The notes under the pieces: model-generated
Database searches by the model: none
What the model saw: only the letters and a program-made list of their open reading frames with translations
What the model was told of the DNA's origin: nothing
DNA from: an uncultured Draconibacterium sp.
GTDB taxonomy: Bacteria > Bacteroidota > Bacteroidia > Bacteroidales > Prolixibacteraceae
Assembly (NCBI RefSeq): GCF_963676735.1
Contig: NZ_OY781464.1
Coordinates: 157,001-221,000 of the forward strand
Direction of reading: 5' to 3'
DNA length: 64,000 bases
Translations under genes and position numbers: made by a program
Shown: in pieces, positions 1 through 9,177 of the stretch
Layout of the letters: each line of letters opens with the position of its first letter
Position numbering within the stretch: the first letter of the stretch is position 1

Positions 1-1441
1 TACCCCTGGCCTTTGCCGAAGCTGAAAATTTTAACCATTCTAATTTTGGCGTTTGGTTTTCCGAAGTCAGAATTTCAATTTGGTCGCCATTTTCAAGTAC
101 ATGGCTGATGGGCACAAGTTTGGTGTTAATTTTTGCTCCAATGCATTTATTGCCCAGTTCGGTGTGGATTTCGTAGGCAAAGTCAATAACTGTTGACCCC
201 AAAGGCAGCGAAAACAAGTCGCCTTTTGGTGTAAACACATTAATTTCTGATGAAAATAAGTTCAGTTTAAAGTCGTCCAGAAATTCAAAGGCATCGGAGT
301 CGGTACTTTGTAATAATTCGCGTATTTGTTCAATCCAGGGATCCAGCTCATTTTCAAAGTTCCGAATGTCTTTGTAGCGGTAATGTGCTGCAAAACCATG
401 TTCGGCTACATCATCCATTCGGTCGGTTCGTATCTGAATTTCCACCCAATGGCCTTGTGGCCCCATAACGGTAACATGCAACGATTCGTAGCCGTTGGCC
501 TTTGGCATTGTAATCCAGTCGCGAATACGGTCGGGCTTGGGCTTGTATATGTCGGTAACAATCGATAGTACATCAAAACATTGTCGTTTTTCTGATATTC
601 CTTTTTTTGAATTTACGATAATTCGGATCGCCAGAATGTCGTATACTTCGTTGAACGCCACCGATTTTTTTTGCATTTTTTGCCAGATGGAGTAGCAGGT
701 TTTCAGCCGGTGGGTAACATTACAATCAACGCCTTCATCTTTAAGTTTCTGGATAATGGGTTGTGTAAATTCATGGACCAGGTAGTTTCGTTTTTCTTCC
801 TGGTTGTGCAGCATATACTGGATTTGTTTATATTCTTCCGGATGTTTGTGTTTGAAACTCAGGTCTTCAAGGTCGCTTTTAATGGCATGCAAACCCAGGC
901 GGTGTGCCAGTGGTACGTACAAAAACAAGGTTTCTCCGGCAATCTTAATTTTTTTGTGTGCCGGCATCGAGTCGAGTGTACGCATATTATGCAAACGGTC
1001 GGCAATTTTAATCAGAATTACCCGTACATCGTCCGACAAGGTCATTAACATCTTTTTCAGGGTGAGGGCATGTTTTGCATCAAAGTCGCCCGACAGTTTG
1101 GTTAGCCCGTCAACAATGCGCGACACCCGTGTTCCAAACATGTTTTCAATATCCGACAAACGATAATCGGTATCTTCAACAACATCGTGCAACAAAGCGG
1201 CAACAATTGATGTGGCTCCAAGCCCTAAATCAACCGCAACAATTCGTGCCACAGAGATCGGATGGATAATAAACGGTTCGCCCGATTTTCGTTTAATACC
1301 ATGGTGTGCCGCATTCGAAAACCGGAATGCCTTTTCGATTCGGGCAAGCCGTCCTTCATCAAACTTATCCTTAATCACTTTAAGGAAATCCTGGTAACGG
1401 TCTTCAATCTGCCTTATTTCTGCTTTTGTAAAATGTTGCAC
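1..1441 (-). CDS. Bifunctional (p)ppGpp synthetase/hydrolase, Rel/SpoT family (3' end outside window)
   Basis: Makes and degrades the stringent-response alarmone (p)ppGpp. About 480 codons are visible and the C-terminal part lies beyond position 1. An N-terminal HD hydrolase domain shows ALLHDVVEDT near residue 75-85 and ADRLHNMRT further on. The synthetase domain shows GYESLHVTVMGPQGHWVEIQ and a QIRT motif. A TGS domain begins near residue 400 (INVFTPKGDLF). Both catalytic domains look intact, so this is the bifunctional type rather than a synthetase-only RelA. The start is taken as GTG at 1441: the gmhB stop codon lies in frame 18 bases upstream and the first in-frame ATG is about 100 codons further in. 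It is the last visible member of the miaA-NUDIX-gmhA-gmhB-rel minus-strand run. Confidence 0.95.
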   Translation of the reverse strand, partial: MQHFTKAEIRQIEDRYQDFLKVIKDKFDEGRLARIEKAFRFSNAAHHGIKRKSGEPFIIHPISVARIVAVDLGLGATSIVAALLHDVVEDTDYRLSDIENMFGTRVSRIVDGLTKLSGDFDAKHALTLKKMLMTLSDDVRVILIKIADRLHNMRTLDSMPAHKKIKIAGETLFLYVPLAHRLGLHAIKSDLEDLSFKHKHPEEYKQIQYMLHNQEEKRNYLVHEFTQPIIQKLKDEGVDCNVTHRLKTCYSIWQKMQKKSVAFNEVYDILAIRIIVNSKKGISEKRQCFDVLSIVTDIYKPKPDRIRDWITMPKANGYESLHVTVMGPQGHWVEIQIRTDRMDDVAEHGFAAHYRYKDIRNFENELDPWIEQIRELLQSTDSDAFEFLDDFKLNLFSSEINVFTPKGDLFSLPLGSTVIDFAYEIHTELGNKCIGAKINTKLVPISHVLENGDQIEILTSENQTPKLEWLKFSASAKARG

Positions 1442-1459
1442 CTTTTGCTTGTCTGAACT

Positions 1460-1945
1460 TTATTCGAAACCTGTCTGTAATAAATTTTGAATATATAAAT
1501 TCTTTCCAATCCCTGCGCTTTGTCCGGCCAAAATATCTCTTTTTTTATCTCCGATCAACACAGATTTAACAGGACTAATATTAAATTGTTCTATGGCCTG
1601 GTTAAGCATGCCCGGATTTGGTTTGCGACAATTACATTCGCCTGTAATTGACGGGTGATGCGGGCAATGATATACTTTTGTTATGTGTATTCCTTGTTTT
1701 TCAAGCTGTTGAAGCATCCAGCCGGTTAAGTGCTTAAAATCTGTTTCGGTGTAGTATTTTCGGGCAATACCCGATTGATTGGTAACAATAAATAACAGAA
1801 AACCTTTATCCTGATAGCGTTTGAGGAGTTCAAAAATTCCGGGAATGAATTCAAAATCTTCAATTTTGTACACGTAATTCTTTTCAATGTTTATGGTTCC
1901 ATCGCGATCGAGAAAAAGAGCCTTATTTTCATTTTCAGTGTTCAT
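1460..1945 (-). CDS. gmhB: D-glycero-D-manno-heptose-1,7-bisphosphate 7-phosphatase (HAD family)
   Basis: Removes the C7 phosphate of heptose bisphosphate in the ADP-heptose branch of lipopolysaccharide core synthesis. HAD motif I is FLDRDGTIN, motif II is VTNQSGIARKY, and the late motif is IGDKKRDILAG. The zinc-binding loop of GmhB is visible as CPHHP followed by CNCRKPNPGM. The start is set at the ATG at 1945; an upstream ATG at 1966 is possible but would overlap gmhA by 32 rather than 11 bases. It follows gmhA directly, which supports a joint role in heptose synthesis. The length of about 161 residues is slightly short for the family but all motifs are present. Confidence 0.9.
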   Translation of the reverse strand: MNTENENKALFLDRDGTINIEKNYVYKIEDFEFIPGIFELLKRYQDKGFLLFIVTNQSGIARKYYTETDFKHLTGWMLQQLEKQGIHITKVYHCPHHPSITGECNCRKPNPGMLNQAIEQFNISPVKSVLIGDKKRDILAGQSAGIGKNLYIQNLLQTGFE

Positions 1946-2516
1946 CTCCAAAAAGAGCTTTTTCAACTTTTTCGCAAATAATATGGCCCACTAGCAGGTG
2001 AATTTCCTGAATGCGCGGTACATTTTCTGAAGGCACCTTGATTATAAAATCGCTGAGTGCATCTAAAGCTCCTCCGGTTTTGCCGGTTAAGGCTACAGTT
2101 GTTAATCCTTTTGTTTGGGCAGTTTTAAATGCGTTTACAATATTTTCTGAAGTTCCGGAGGTAGATAAGCCAATTAAAATATCGCCTTTACAACCAAAGC
2201 CATCAATGTGGCGGCTATACACTTGCGTAAAATCATAATCGTTTGATACTGCGGTAACAAACGAGGAGTTAACATGGCAGGCTTCTGCCGGAATTGGCCG
2301 GCGCTCGAAATTAAATTTGCCTGATAGTTCGGCAGCCAAATGTTGTGCTTCGGCAGCACTGCCTCCGTTGCCGCAAAAAATGGTTTTGTTTCCTGTTTTA
2401 TAGGCATTTATAATAGTGGTAGTTACCTGGTCTAAGGTGGCTGTAATTTGCTTGTCGGCAAGCACACGTTCGCAAAGTACCGACAATTCTTTAATCTGTT
2501 CAGCTGTTTTACACAT
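1935..2516 (-). CDS. gmhA: Sedoheptulose-7-phosphate isomerase (SIS domain)
   Basis: Converts sedoheptulose 7-phosphate to D-glycero-D-manno-heptose 7-phosphate, the first step of ADP-heptose synthesis. A single SIS domain is seen with FCGNGGSAAEAQHLAAELSG, the diagnostic FERRPIPA segment, and LIGLSTSGTSENIV. The ATG at 2516 is preferred. It overlaps the end of the NUDIX gene by eight bases (ATGTGTAA), a typical coupled arrangement, and gives about 193 residues, the usual GmhA length. An in-frame ATG at 2555 would reach further into the upstream gene. It lies directly ahead of gmhB. Confidence 0.92.
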   Translation of the reverse strand: MCKTAEQIKELSVLCERVLADKQITATLDQVTTTIINAYKTGNKTIFCGNGGSAAEAQHLAAELSGKFNFERRPIPAEACHVNSSFVTAVSNDYDFTQVYSRHIDGFGCKGDILIGLSTSGTSENIVNAFKTAQTKGLTTVALTGKTGGALDALSDFIIKVPSENVPRIQEIHLLVGHIICEKVEKALFGDEH

Positions 2517-2961
2517 CAAAAGTTTCTTTAAGCTTGTTGAGTACAAATTTATCAATTGGAAAAGTAATATCGCTCTCTTTCAGGTCTTTTATTTTTTCCC
2601 ACCGGAAGCTTTGTTGTTCTGCACCTTCTATCTCAAAATCAAAAGCTTTGTTTGTAATTCGAAACTTCAGAGGGGCATGCAAATCAGCCAAAAAGTAGAT
2701 GCTAATTAGCTGGGCATTTTCGAAATAGAGTGCTTTCTGATAAAAGTCGGTGGTGTAAAAATGCCGAATGTTTTTTAGTTGCTGGCCATTACATTCCTCT
2801 TCAAATTCGCGTTTAAGTCCATCAATTAATCCTTCGCCAAACTCTAAGCCACCACCCGGGAATTTGGTCATTTTGGTGTTCAGTACAAACTCGTCAGATA
2901 ACAGGATTTCGTTTTTGTTGTTTACAATTAATCCGTAAACCCGTATAATAAATTGTCCCAT
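2509..2961 (-). CDS. NUDIX hydrolase
   Basis: Hydrolyses a nucleoside diphosphate linked to another moiety; the substrate cannot be told from sequence. The Nudix box is visible at about residues 36-58, beginning GGGLEFGEGL and ending REFEEEC. The protein is 150 residues, one Nudix domain with little else. It sits one base after miaA and overlaps gmhA by eight bases, so it is translated within the same run of genes. A housecleaning or nucleotide-sugar role is possible but is inference from position only. Confidence 0.88.
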   Translation of the reverse strand: MGQFIIRVYGLIVNNKNEILLSDEFVLNTKMTKFPGGGLEFGEGLIDGLKREFEEECNGQQLKNIRHFYTTDFYQKALYFENAQLISIYFLADLHAPLKFRITNKAFDFEIEGAEQQSFRWEKIKDLKESDITFPIDKFVLNKLKETFDV

Positions 2962-2962
2962 A

Positions 2963-3865
2963 TTAGCCTAATTGTGATGTAATAAAGTTGATGATTTCGG
3001 GTGTGTTTGTTGGCTCAAACCAGTTAACTGTTTCGTCGCGCCGAAACCATGTAATTTGTTTGCGGGCGTATCTTCGCGAGTTACGTTTAATTAATTCAAC
3101 TGCATTGTCGCGTGTAATTTTACCATCAAAAAAAGCAAATAATTCGCGGTAACCAACCGTATTTAAAGAGTTCCATTCTTTTTTAGGATATACTCGCCGG
3201 GCTTCTTTTTCCAGGCCAGCCTCCATCATTTTATCTACCCGCAGGTTTATTCTGTTGTGAAGCACGTCGCGCTCGCAGTTTAAGGCAATTTTTATAATGT
3301 TGAAATGCCGCTTTTTTTTGGTATTTAAACGAAACGACGAATAAGGTTTACCCGTTTGAATACTAATTTCAAGCGCATGAATAATGCGATTTGGATTTTT
3401 TAAATCAACCGTTTTATAGTACTCCGGGTCAAGTTTTTTTAGTTGAAGCCGTAAACTTTCCAGACCTTCATCGGCAAGTTGCTTTTTAAGTGCTGCCCGA
3501 ATTTCCGGATCGGCATCAGGCATTATGTCTATTCCTTTGCAAATGGCATCAATATAAAGCATTGAACCACCCACCAACAAAAGAATATCTTTTTTTTGAA
3601 ATAATTGCTCAATCCGTTCAAGTGCTTCCGATTCGTAGCGGCTTGCGTTGTAGTTTTCTTCAACCGAGTGGCTGTGAATAAAATGATGTTTTACGGTGGC
3701 AAGTTCGCTTGCTGAGGGTACGGCCGTGCCAATACTCAATTCTTTAAAAATTTGTCGCGAATCGGCTGATACTATTTCTGTATTAAAATGCTGGGCAAGT
3801 TTTATGCTTAAATCGGTTTTTCCAATTCCGGTTGGGCCGGTTATTACAACAAGAGTTTTTGGCAT
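2963..3865 (-). CDS. miaA: tRNA dimethylallyltransferase
   Basis: Transfers an isopentenyl group to A37 of tRNAs that read UNN codons. The N-terminal P-loop is GPTGIGKTDLSIKL, followed by VSADSRQIFKEL, which carries the catalytic Asp region. Further family motifs are PNRIIHALEI and YARKQITWFRRD near the C-terminus. The 300-residue length is normal. It is the first gene of the minus-strand run that continues through the NUDIX gene, gmhA, gmhB and rel, with one base between it and the next gene. Confidence 0.95.
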   Translation of the reverse strand: MPKTLVVITGPTGIGKTDLSIKLAQHFNTEIVSADSRQIFKELSIGTAVPSASELATVKHHFIHSHSVEENYNASRYESEALERIEQLFQKKDILLLVGGSMLYIDAICKGIDIMPDADPEIRAALKKQLADEGLESLRLQLKKLDPEYYKTVDLKNPNRIIHALEISIQTGKPYSSFRLNTKKKRHFNIIKIALNCERDVLHNRINLRVDKMMEAGLEKEARRVYPKKEWNSLNTVGYRELFAFFDGKITRDNAVELIKRNSRRYARKQITWFRRDETVNWFEPTNTPEIINFITSQLG

Positions 3866-3891
3866 GTATTCACGTTTTTCCGCAAATTAAT

Positions 3892-3928
3892 GACAAAAAA
3901 AAGACTGTTCAAAATATCAAACAGTCTT
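3892..3928 (-). terminator. Rho-independent terminator after the pRiA4b ORF-3-like gene
   Basis: On the minus strand AAGACTGTT and AACAGTCTT form a 9-bp stem (3901-3909 with 3920-3928), followed by a run of T. It lies between the end of the gene at 3970 and the miaA start, so it closes that gene. Confidence 0.85.
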
Positions 3929-3969
3929 GGAATTTCTTAAAACATGGATTAAACGTTTTTCCTTATTGA

Positions 3970-4485
3970 TCAGAAATCGTCCATTTCGCCAAAGATTTCA
4001 GTGTAATCATCAAGTTCTCCAAAATCCATATAAACTTCTTCTTCCTGGAGTGAACCAGTTTCAAGTTCAACTTCTTCTTCTCCAAAAACCTGAACGGGGG
4101 CATCGCCTTGTTTTAAAGCGACTAATGGTTCATTAAGATTTTTTCCCATAATTATTCCAGTTAGTTCTATAAAAAAAGACCTGTCGTTCAAAAAATCGAA
4201 TGTATAAATAAGATGTTGTCCAACATTTTGCAACAAATCGTGCAGCTTTGTTTTTTGCATAATATAGTAGGCTGCACCGTTTATACCTAAGTCTAACATC
4301 GAAATCTCAACCAGCTTTCGCCATTTATTGTTCGAAACAAAAAATGAGGCCAGTTGGTGTGACTCAAAACCAACACTTTTCTGTATAATGCTATGAAAAT
4401 CGAAAAATGAATGTTTTTCATCCAGAGCAACTTCCAGACGGAAGTTTTGGGTTTCTTGTGAAATAATTTGAAATTGGTATATCAT
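3970..4485 (-). CDS. Plasmid pRiA4b ORF-3-like protein
   Basis: Function unknown. The N-terminal segment (MIYQFQIISQET, then FRLEVALDEKHSFFDFHSII) matches the beta-rich start of the pRiA4b ORF-3 family as I remember it, where the first half binds an unknown ligand. The C-terminal 45 residues are very acidic (EEEVELE, MDFGELDDY, GEMDDF). The ATG at 4485 is preferred over 4509 because it begins directly with the family's first strand. The gene has its own terminator at 3892-3928 and stands between miaA and mnmD without obvious linkage. Family assignment is by pattern only. Confidence 0.65.
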   Translation of the reverse strand: MIYQFQIISQETQNFRLEVALDEKHSFFDFHSIIQKSVGFESHQLASFFVSNNKWRKLVEISMLDLGINGAAYYIMQKTKLHDLLQNVGQHLIYTFDFLNDRSFFIELTGIIMGKNLNEPLVALKQGDAPVQVFGEEEVELETGSLQEEEVYMDFGELDDYTEIFGEMDDF

Positions 4486-4777
4486 AACTTCACGTTGAAT
4501 GAAGTTCAAATTTTAAAGGAATTTTTGCAAATTCCAAGAATAATTCAGCTGGAAGAATTGAAAATATCTATCAAAAATCACTTTTTCTGACTTTTGGTAA
4601 TTGCTTAACAAAATGTCAAACGGTTGGTTTTTAAACTATTTCAAGCGATTTTTGCACGATTCTTTTAAGCGATTAAAAAGACAAATGTTGAGCAATTAAA
4701 AAATGTTAAAAAATTTTAAGTCAGGAAAAATCGAACAATCGTGTTCGTTGTTCAGCTTGTCGAAATCTTTGGTAATT

Positions 4778-5449
4778 TTAGTCTGAAGGCTTTGCTGCAC
4801 GCAGCATCTGGCGTTTTCCGGGAGGCCCTGGCAGCCGCTCTGTTAAATATCCTGACCGTTCCAGTCGTCTACGGATTTCCCCTTTTGCACTATAGGTTAC
4901 CAAAATTGAGTTAGCCGCACTGTGCTCAAAAAGTGTTTTAAAAATCAACTCATCCCACATTTCCGGTTGCTTGTCGGGGCCAAATGCATCAAAATATATT
5001 ACATCTGCCGGTGGTAGATCAGTAAAGGAGAAGGTGGTTACATCTGCTTTAATTTTTAATAGATTGAAGTAGGGAGTAATGCTTGTTTTAATATTCCAGG
5101 GGACCTTATGTAATTTTGTAAAAACCTGTTGCGCATCCGCTGAAATTAAATCTCCATAGTTTAATTTTTCCATTTCATTTGGGGTTATTGGATATTTCTC
5201 CAGAGTTATGTAAGTAGTTGGTTTTTGCAAGGAATTGGAATGCAGAGCGGTAATAAGGGCGTTTAACCCGGTACCAAATCCAATTTCTAAAACTACCGGA
5301 TTTATTGCTTTACTGCACAGATAACCCCGTTCGAGGTACACGTAGCGCGATTCTGTTAGTGCACCGTTAACCGAATGATATTGTTCGTCCATTTCGGGAA
5401 CAAAAAGCGTTTTAGAGCCATCGCCGGTGTTTATTATTTTTCTTTGCAT
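4778..5449 (-). CDS. mnmD: tRNA 5-methylaminomethyl-2-thiouridine methyltransferase, MnmD type
   Basis: Methylates 5-aminomethyl-2-thiouridine at the wobble position of tRNA; this is the methyltransferase half of the MnmC reaction as a separate protein. It has a Rossmann SAM site EIGFGTGLNALIT at about residues 53-65. The diagnostic stretch is DVIYFDAFGPDKQPEMW, and the C-terminus has the basic GPPGKRQMLRA segment. The 223-residue length fits MnmD without the FAD-dependent MnmC1 half. It is divergent from the Sua5/YrdC gene at 5562, also a tRNA-modification gene. Confidence 0.88.
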   Translation of the reverse strand: MQRKIINTGDGSKTLFVPEMDEQYHSVNGALTESRYVYLERGYLCSKAINPVVLEIGFGTGLNALITALHSNSLQKPTTYITLEKYPITPNEMEKLNYGDLISADAQQVFTKLHKVPWNIKTSITPYFNLLKIKADVTTFSFTDLPPADVIYFDAFGPDKQPEMWDELIFKTLFEHSAANSILVTYSAKGEIRRRLERSGYLTERLPGPPGKRQMLRAAKPSD

Positions 5450-5561
5450 GTTTTAGTATTGTTTTATTGCTTTTAAGCCTTTAGTATGCTAAAAAGCAGG
5501 CAATAAAATGTACTTTCCGTTTTTAAAAACCTATTTTTACCGGCCAAAATTAGAAAAAACT

Positions 5562-6176
5562 ATGTTGGTACGTTTATTCAACGAAAATCCTAATCCCCGA
5601 GAGATCAGAAAAGTTGTTGATGTGTTACGTGGAGGAGGGGTTATTGTTTATCCAACCGATACGGTTTATGGATTGGGGTGCGATATTACCAACCAGAAAG
5701 CAGTTGAAAAAGTGGCCCGTTACAAAGGCATACAGGTAGAAAAAAGTAATTTCTCGTTTATTTGCAGCGATTTTAGTCATTTGTCGGATTACACCAAACC
5801 CATACCGAATCATATTTTTAAACTGATAAGAAAGAACCTGCCGGGACCTTTTACTTTTATTTTAGAGGCAAACAATAAAGTACCGAAGTATTTTAAAGGA
5901 AAGAAAAAGACGGTTGGCATTCGGATTCCGGATAATAATATTATTCGCGAGATTGTTCGCGAGCTGGGTAACCCGATTTTATCTTCGTCGGTACACGACG
6001 ATGATGAAATTTTAGAGTATACAACCGATCCTGAGTTGATTTACGAGAAATTTGCCGATGTGGCAGATCTGGTTATTGATGGCGGCTACGGAGAACTGGT
6101 GCCTTCAACAATAATTGATTGTACTACCGACGAACCAACAATAACAAGACAGGGCAAAGGCGAACTGGAGTATTAA
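5562..6176 (+). CDS. L-threonylcarbamoyladenylate synthase (Sua5/YrdC/YciO family)
   Basis: Makes threonylcarbamoyl-AMP from threonine, bicarbonate and ATP for t6A37 formation in tRNA. The family core is visible as GGVIVYPTDTVYGLGCDI, then KNLPGPFTFIL, GIRIPDN and STIIDCT. The ATG at 5562 is chosen because the family start falls just ahead of the first helix. The open frame extends up to an ATG at 5508, but the added residues look non-coding. The protein is about 204 residues, the short form without the Sua5 C-terminal domain. YciO-like paralogues cannot be excluded. Confidence 0.88.
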   Translation: MLVRLFNENPNPREIRKVVDVLRGGGVIVYPTDTVYGLGCDITNQKAVEKVARYKGIQVEKSNFSFICSDFSHLSDYTKPIPNHIFKLIRKNLPGPFTFILEANNKVPKYFKGKKKTVGIRIPDNNIIREIVRELGNPILSSSVHDDDEILEYTTDPELIYEKFADVADLVIDGGYGELVPSTIIDCTTDEPTITRQGKGELEY

Positions 6177-6182
6177 ATGCGC

Positions 6183-7628
6183 TTATTCTTTCCAGAATGA
6201 TGGCGAGAAAAGAACGAGCACGGTAAATAATTCAAGCCTTCCCAACAGCATCAGAAAAGATAAGAACCATTTACCAACAGGTTTAATGTGGTAAAAATTT
6301 TCTGCCGGGCCAACACTCCCAAGTCCAGGACCAATATTACCCAAACAGGTTGCAACAGCACCCATCGATGATTCCATGTCGGGTTCAATTAAGGTAAATA
6401 TAACCGTGCTAAAGGCAAAAATTACAAAGTAAATCATGAAGAAAGCCAATACATTGGTTACAATTTTGGCATCAACCGAGTGCTTGTTAAAACGAACAGG
6501 AATAATTGCATTGGGATGAACCAGGCGTTTTAGTTCGTAATAACCATTTTTTAGTAGCACTACTATTCGCATAATTTTTATGCCACCACCTGTTGAACCC
6601 GCAGAGCCCCCAAAAAAGAACAACAGAAAAATGAGCATGGTAAGAACCGGCGCCCATGTGAGGTAATCGGCAGTTGCATAACCCGTTGTTGTAATAATTG
6701 TTATTACCTGAAACAATGCATCGCGAAAGGCCTTTTCAATCCCAAGTTGGGTAGTTATTAGCAGGCCAATAAATATTAAAGCGGTAAAGCCGAGCGTAAA
6801 AAAACTATAATATTTAAATTCTTCGTCTTTATAAGCCACTGAAAATTTACCTTTTATGGCAAAGTAGGAAAGAGTGAAGTTTGTTCCGGCCAGGAACATA
6901 AAAATGATTATAACATATTGTATAAACGGCGATGGCCAATGCGCAATACTGGCTTGTTTTGTAGAAAAACCTCCGGTGGCCATTGTGGTAAACGAGTGGC
7001 ATATTGCATCAAAAAACGACATTCCTCCAATCCACAAAAGTAGTGTTTCGGCAATAGTAAAAGCCAGGTAAATTACCCAGAGCGTTTTGGCTGTTTGCTT
7101 AATCCTTGGACTTATTTTATCGGGCGTAGGCCCAGGCACCTCGGCCATAAAAAGCTGCATACCCCCAATTCCAAATACCGGTAGAATGGCAAGAGACAAG
7201 ACAATGATTCCCATGCCTCCGAGCCACTGGGTAATGCTGCGCCAAAAAAGCATACCATGTGGTAATGCTTCAATATCGTTTAAAATGGATGAGCCGGTTG
7301 TTGTAAATCCGGAAATTGTTTCAAAAAAGGCGTCGGTAAAACTCGGAATAGAACCACTTATAATGTAGGGCAGACTGCCAAAAAACGAAAAAACAATCCA
7401 TACCATGGAAACGATTATGAATCCTTCGCGTTTTCCTATTTCTTTTTTTGCTTTTGTGGTTCCTACGGCAATAGCACCTCCAATGGCAAGGTTAATTCCG
7501 GCTGAGATCAGGAATGCAAGAATATCCGATTCACCATAAATAAGAGCAACCAGCAGGGCAATGCACATGGCAATACCTTCAACAATTAGCAGAAAACCGA
7601 GTACTCTGAAAATGATTTTTAAATTCAT
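6183..7628 (-). CDS. trkH: Trk-type potassium uptake membrane subunit
   Basis: Potassium-conducting membrane subunit of a Trk/Ktr system in the inner membrane. The 481-residue protein has about ten hydrophobic segments and four pore-loop repeats with filter-like sequences: TTTGSSI, TMATGGFS, TTTGYATA and CLGNIGPGLG. The GGMGIIVLSLAI segment is typical of TrkH. It lies 17 bases downstream of trkA on the same strand, so the channel and its regulatory subunit are co-transcribed. Convergent with the Sua5/YrdC gene, with only six bases between the stops. Confidence 0.95.
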   Translation of the reverse strand: MNLKIIFRVLGFLLIVEGIAMCIALLVALIYGESDILAFLISAGINLAIGGAIAVGTTKAKKEIGKREGFIIVSMVWIVFSFFGSLPYIISGSIPSFTDAFFETISGFTTTGSSILNDIEALPHGMLFWRSITQWLGGMGIIVLSLAILPVFGIGGMQLFMAEVPGPTPDKISPRIKQTAKTLWVIYLAFTIAETLLLWIGGMSFFDAICHSFTTMATGGFSTKQASIAHWPSPFIQYVIIIFMFLAGTNFTLSYFAIKGKFSVAYKDEEFKYYSFFTLGFTALIFIGLLITTQLGIEKAFRDALFQVITIITTTGYATADYLTWAPVLTMLIFLLFFFGGSAGSTGGGIKIMRIVVLLKNGYYELKRLVHPNAIIPVRFNKHSVDAKIVTNVLAFFMIYFVIFAFSTVIFTLIEPDMESSMGAVATCLGNIGPGLGSVGPAENFYHIKPVGKWFLSFLMLLGRLELFTVLVLFSPSFWKE

Positions 7629-7645
7629 GTTCTGGCTGTTTACTT

Positions 7646-8980
7646 CTATTTGAAGAATCGTTCCAGTTTTTTTATTCCTGATGGCAAAGTGAACACCACC
7701 ACTTTGTCGCCTTCCTGAATCTGGGTGTACCCATGGGCAATATATCCCATGTTTCCGCGAATTACGCCCCCTATTTTTGCTTCCGTTGGAAAATCAAGAT
7801 CCTTTATCGGTTTCTGGGTAATTCGGGCACCGGGTTTGGCAATAAATTCAAAAACTTCAGCATCTGATGCCGTCAGGCATTTTACTTTTGAAATTTCGGC
7901 ATTTAAAGTAAAGCGATAAATATAGCCTGCAGCAATAAGCTTTTTATTGAAAATACTACCAATGTCCATATTGTCGGCCAGGTTCATATAGGCGAGGTTT
8001 TCAACTTCAGCAACAGTTCGGCGTACACCAAATGTTTTTGCCAGGTGACAACCTAAAATATTTGTTTCCGAATTTCCGGTGGTGGCAACAAAAGCATCCA
8101 TTTTTTCAATGCCTTCTTCACGAAGTAGGTTGAGATTACGCCCGTCGCCATTAATTACCAGAACTTTTTCAAATTTATCAGCGATTTTTTCGCATTTTTT
8201 GCGGTCACCTTCAATAATTTTTATTCGATAATTTTCGCCGAGTTTCTCTACCGCCTTTTGGGCAATTCGACTTCCTCCCAAAAACATTATGTTTTTAACT
8301 TCGAACAGTTTCTTGCCGGTAAGTTCGTATACGTTATTTTGTTCGGCCGGTGTGGTAACAAAAAATACGATGTCACCATTTTTTATAAAATCATTACCGT
8401 TCGGAATAATCGTTTCATTATCGCGGTTTATGGCAACAACCAGTAGGTGTTGGTTTTCCTGCGAGAGTTCTTCAAAGGTTTTATTAAGTACCGGGGCATT
8501 TTCGCGAACTTTAATCCCCATCATAATCAGTTTCCCGTTTGAGAACTCGATGAGCTGTCGTGTTGCTGTTTGTTTTACCGATGCAACGATCTCTTTTGCG
8601 GCCAGGCTCTCGGGATAAATAAGCTCGTTAATACCAAGATTATTTAGTTTGGCCCTGTATCTTTCCTGAAGATATTCTGAGTTGTTAATTCGTGCAATTG
8701 TGCGACTTACACCTAAATATGAAGCCATAGAGCAGGCCAACACGTTCCGCTCTTCGAAAGGGGTAACTGCAATAAATAAATCGGATTTTGCAAGATCAGT
8801 ACTTTTTAAGTCCTGAAAAGAGTGAGCCGACCCTGTTACTGCCATCAAATCTACCTCGTTACTAATCTTCGATAATTTCTCTGGCGAATCGTCTAACAGG
8901 GTTATGTCGTGATTTTCATTGGTTAACATTCGTGCTAAATGCGTACCAACTTCACCTGCACCCGCAATAACAACTTTCAT
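7646..8980 (-). CDS. trkA: Trk potassium system NAD-binding regulator
   Basis: Cytoplasmic gating subunit that binds NAD(H) or ATP and controls TrkH. Two RCK repeats are present in 444 residues. The first Rossmann motif is VIAGAGEVGTHLARML at residues 3-18. The second is a looser IMFLGGSRIAQKAVEKL near residue 232. An RCK_C domain follows each. It is the first gene of a two-gene operon with trkH. Confidence 0.95.
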   Translation of the reverse strand: MKVVIAGAGEVGTHLARMLTNENHDITLLDDSPEKLSKISNEVDLMAVTGSAHSFQDLKSTDLAKSDLFIAVTPFEERNVLACSMASYLGVSRTIARINNSEYLQERYRAKLNNLGINELIYPESLAAKEIVASVKQTATRQLIEFSNGKLIMMGIKVRENAPVLNKTFEELSQENQHLLVVAINRDNETIIPNGNDFIKNGDIVFFVTTPAEQNNVYELTGKKLFEVKNIMFLGGSRIAQKAVEKLGENYRIKIIEGDRKKCEKIADKFEKVLVINGDGRNLNLLREEGIEKMDAFVATTGNSETNILGCHLAKTFGVRRTVAEVENLAYMNLADNMDIGSIFNKKLIAAGYIYRFTLNAEISKVKCLTASDAEVFEFIAKPGARITQKPIKDLDFPTEAKIGGVIRGNMGYIAHGYTQIQEGDKVVVFTLPSGIKKLERFFK

Positions 8981-9177
8981 CTGTCTGTATTAATTTAATA
9001 GAGCAAAATAATGCATTCTGTTTTTAAACTCCATTTAAAATTGACTTTAATTAGTGGCTTCCAACATTAAATTAACATACTAAATTACGAATTGTCGCAT
9101 GTAATTTTCGGGAAATTAGCAAAATAATCCAACAGGTTTTGTTCTTATTTTGCAAAATGGTGGTAATTGCGTGCTTT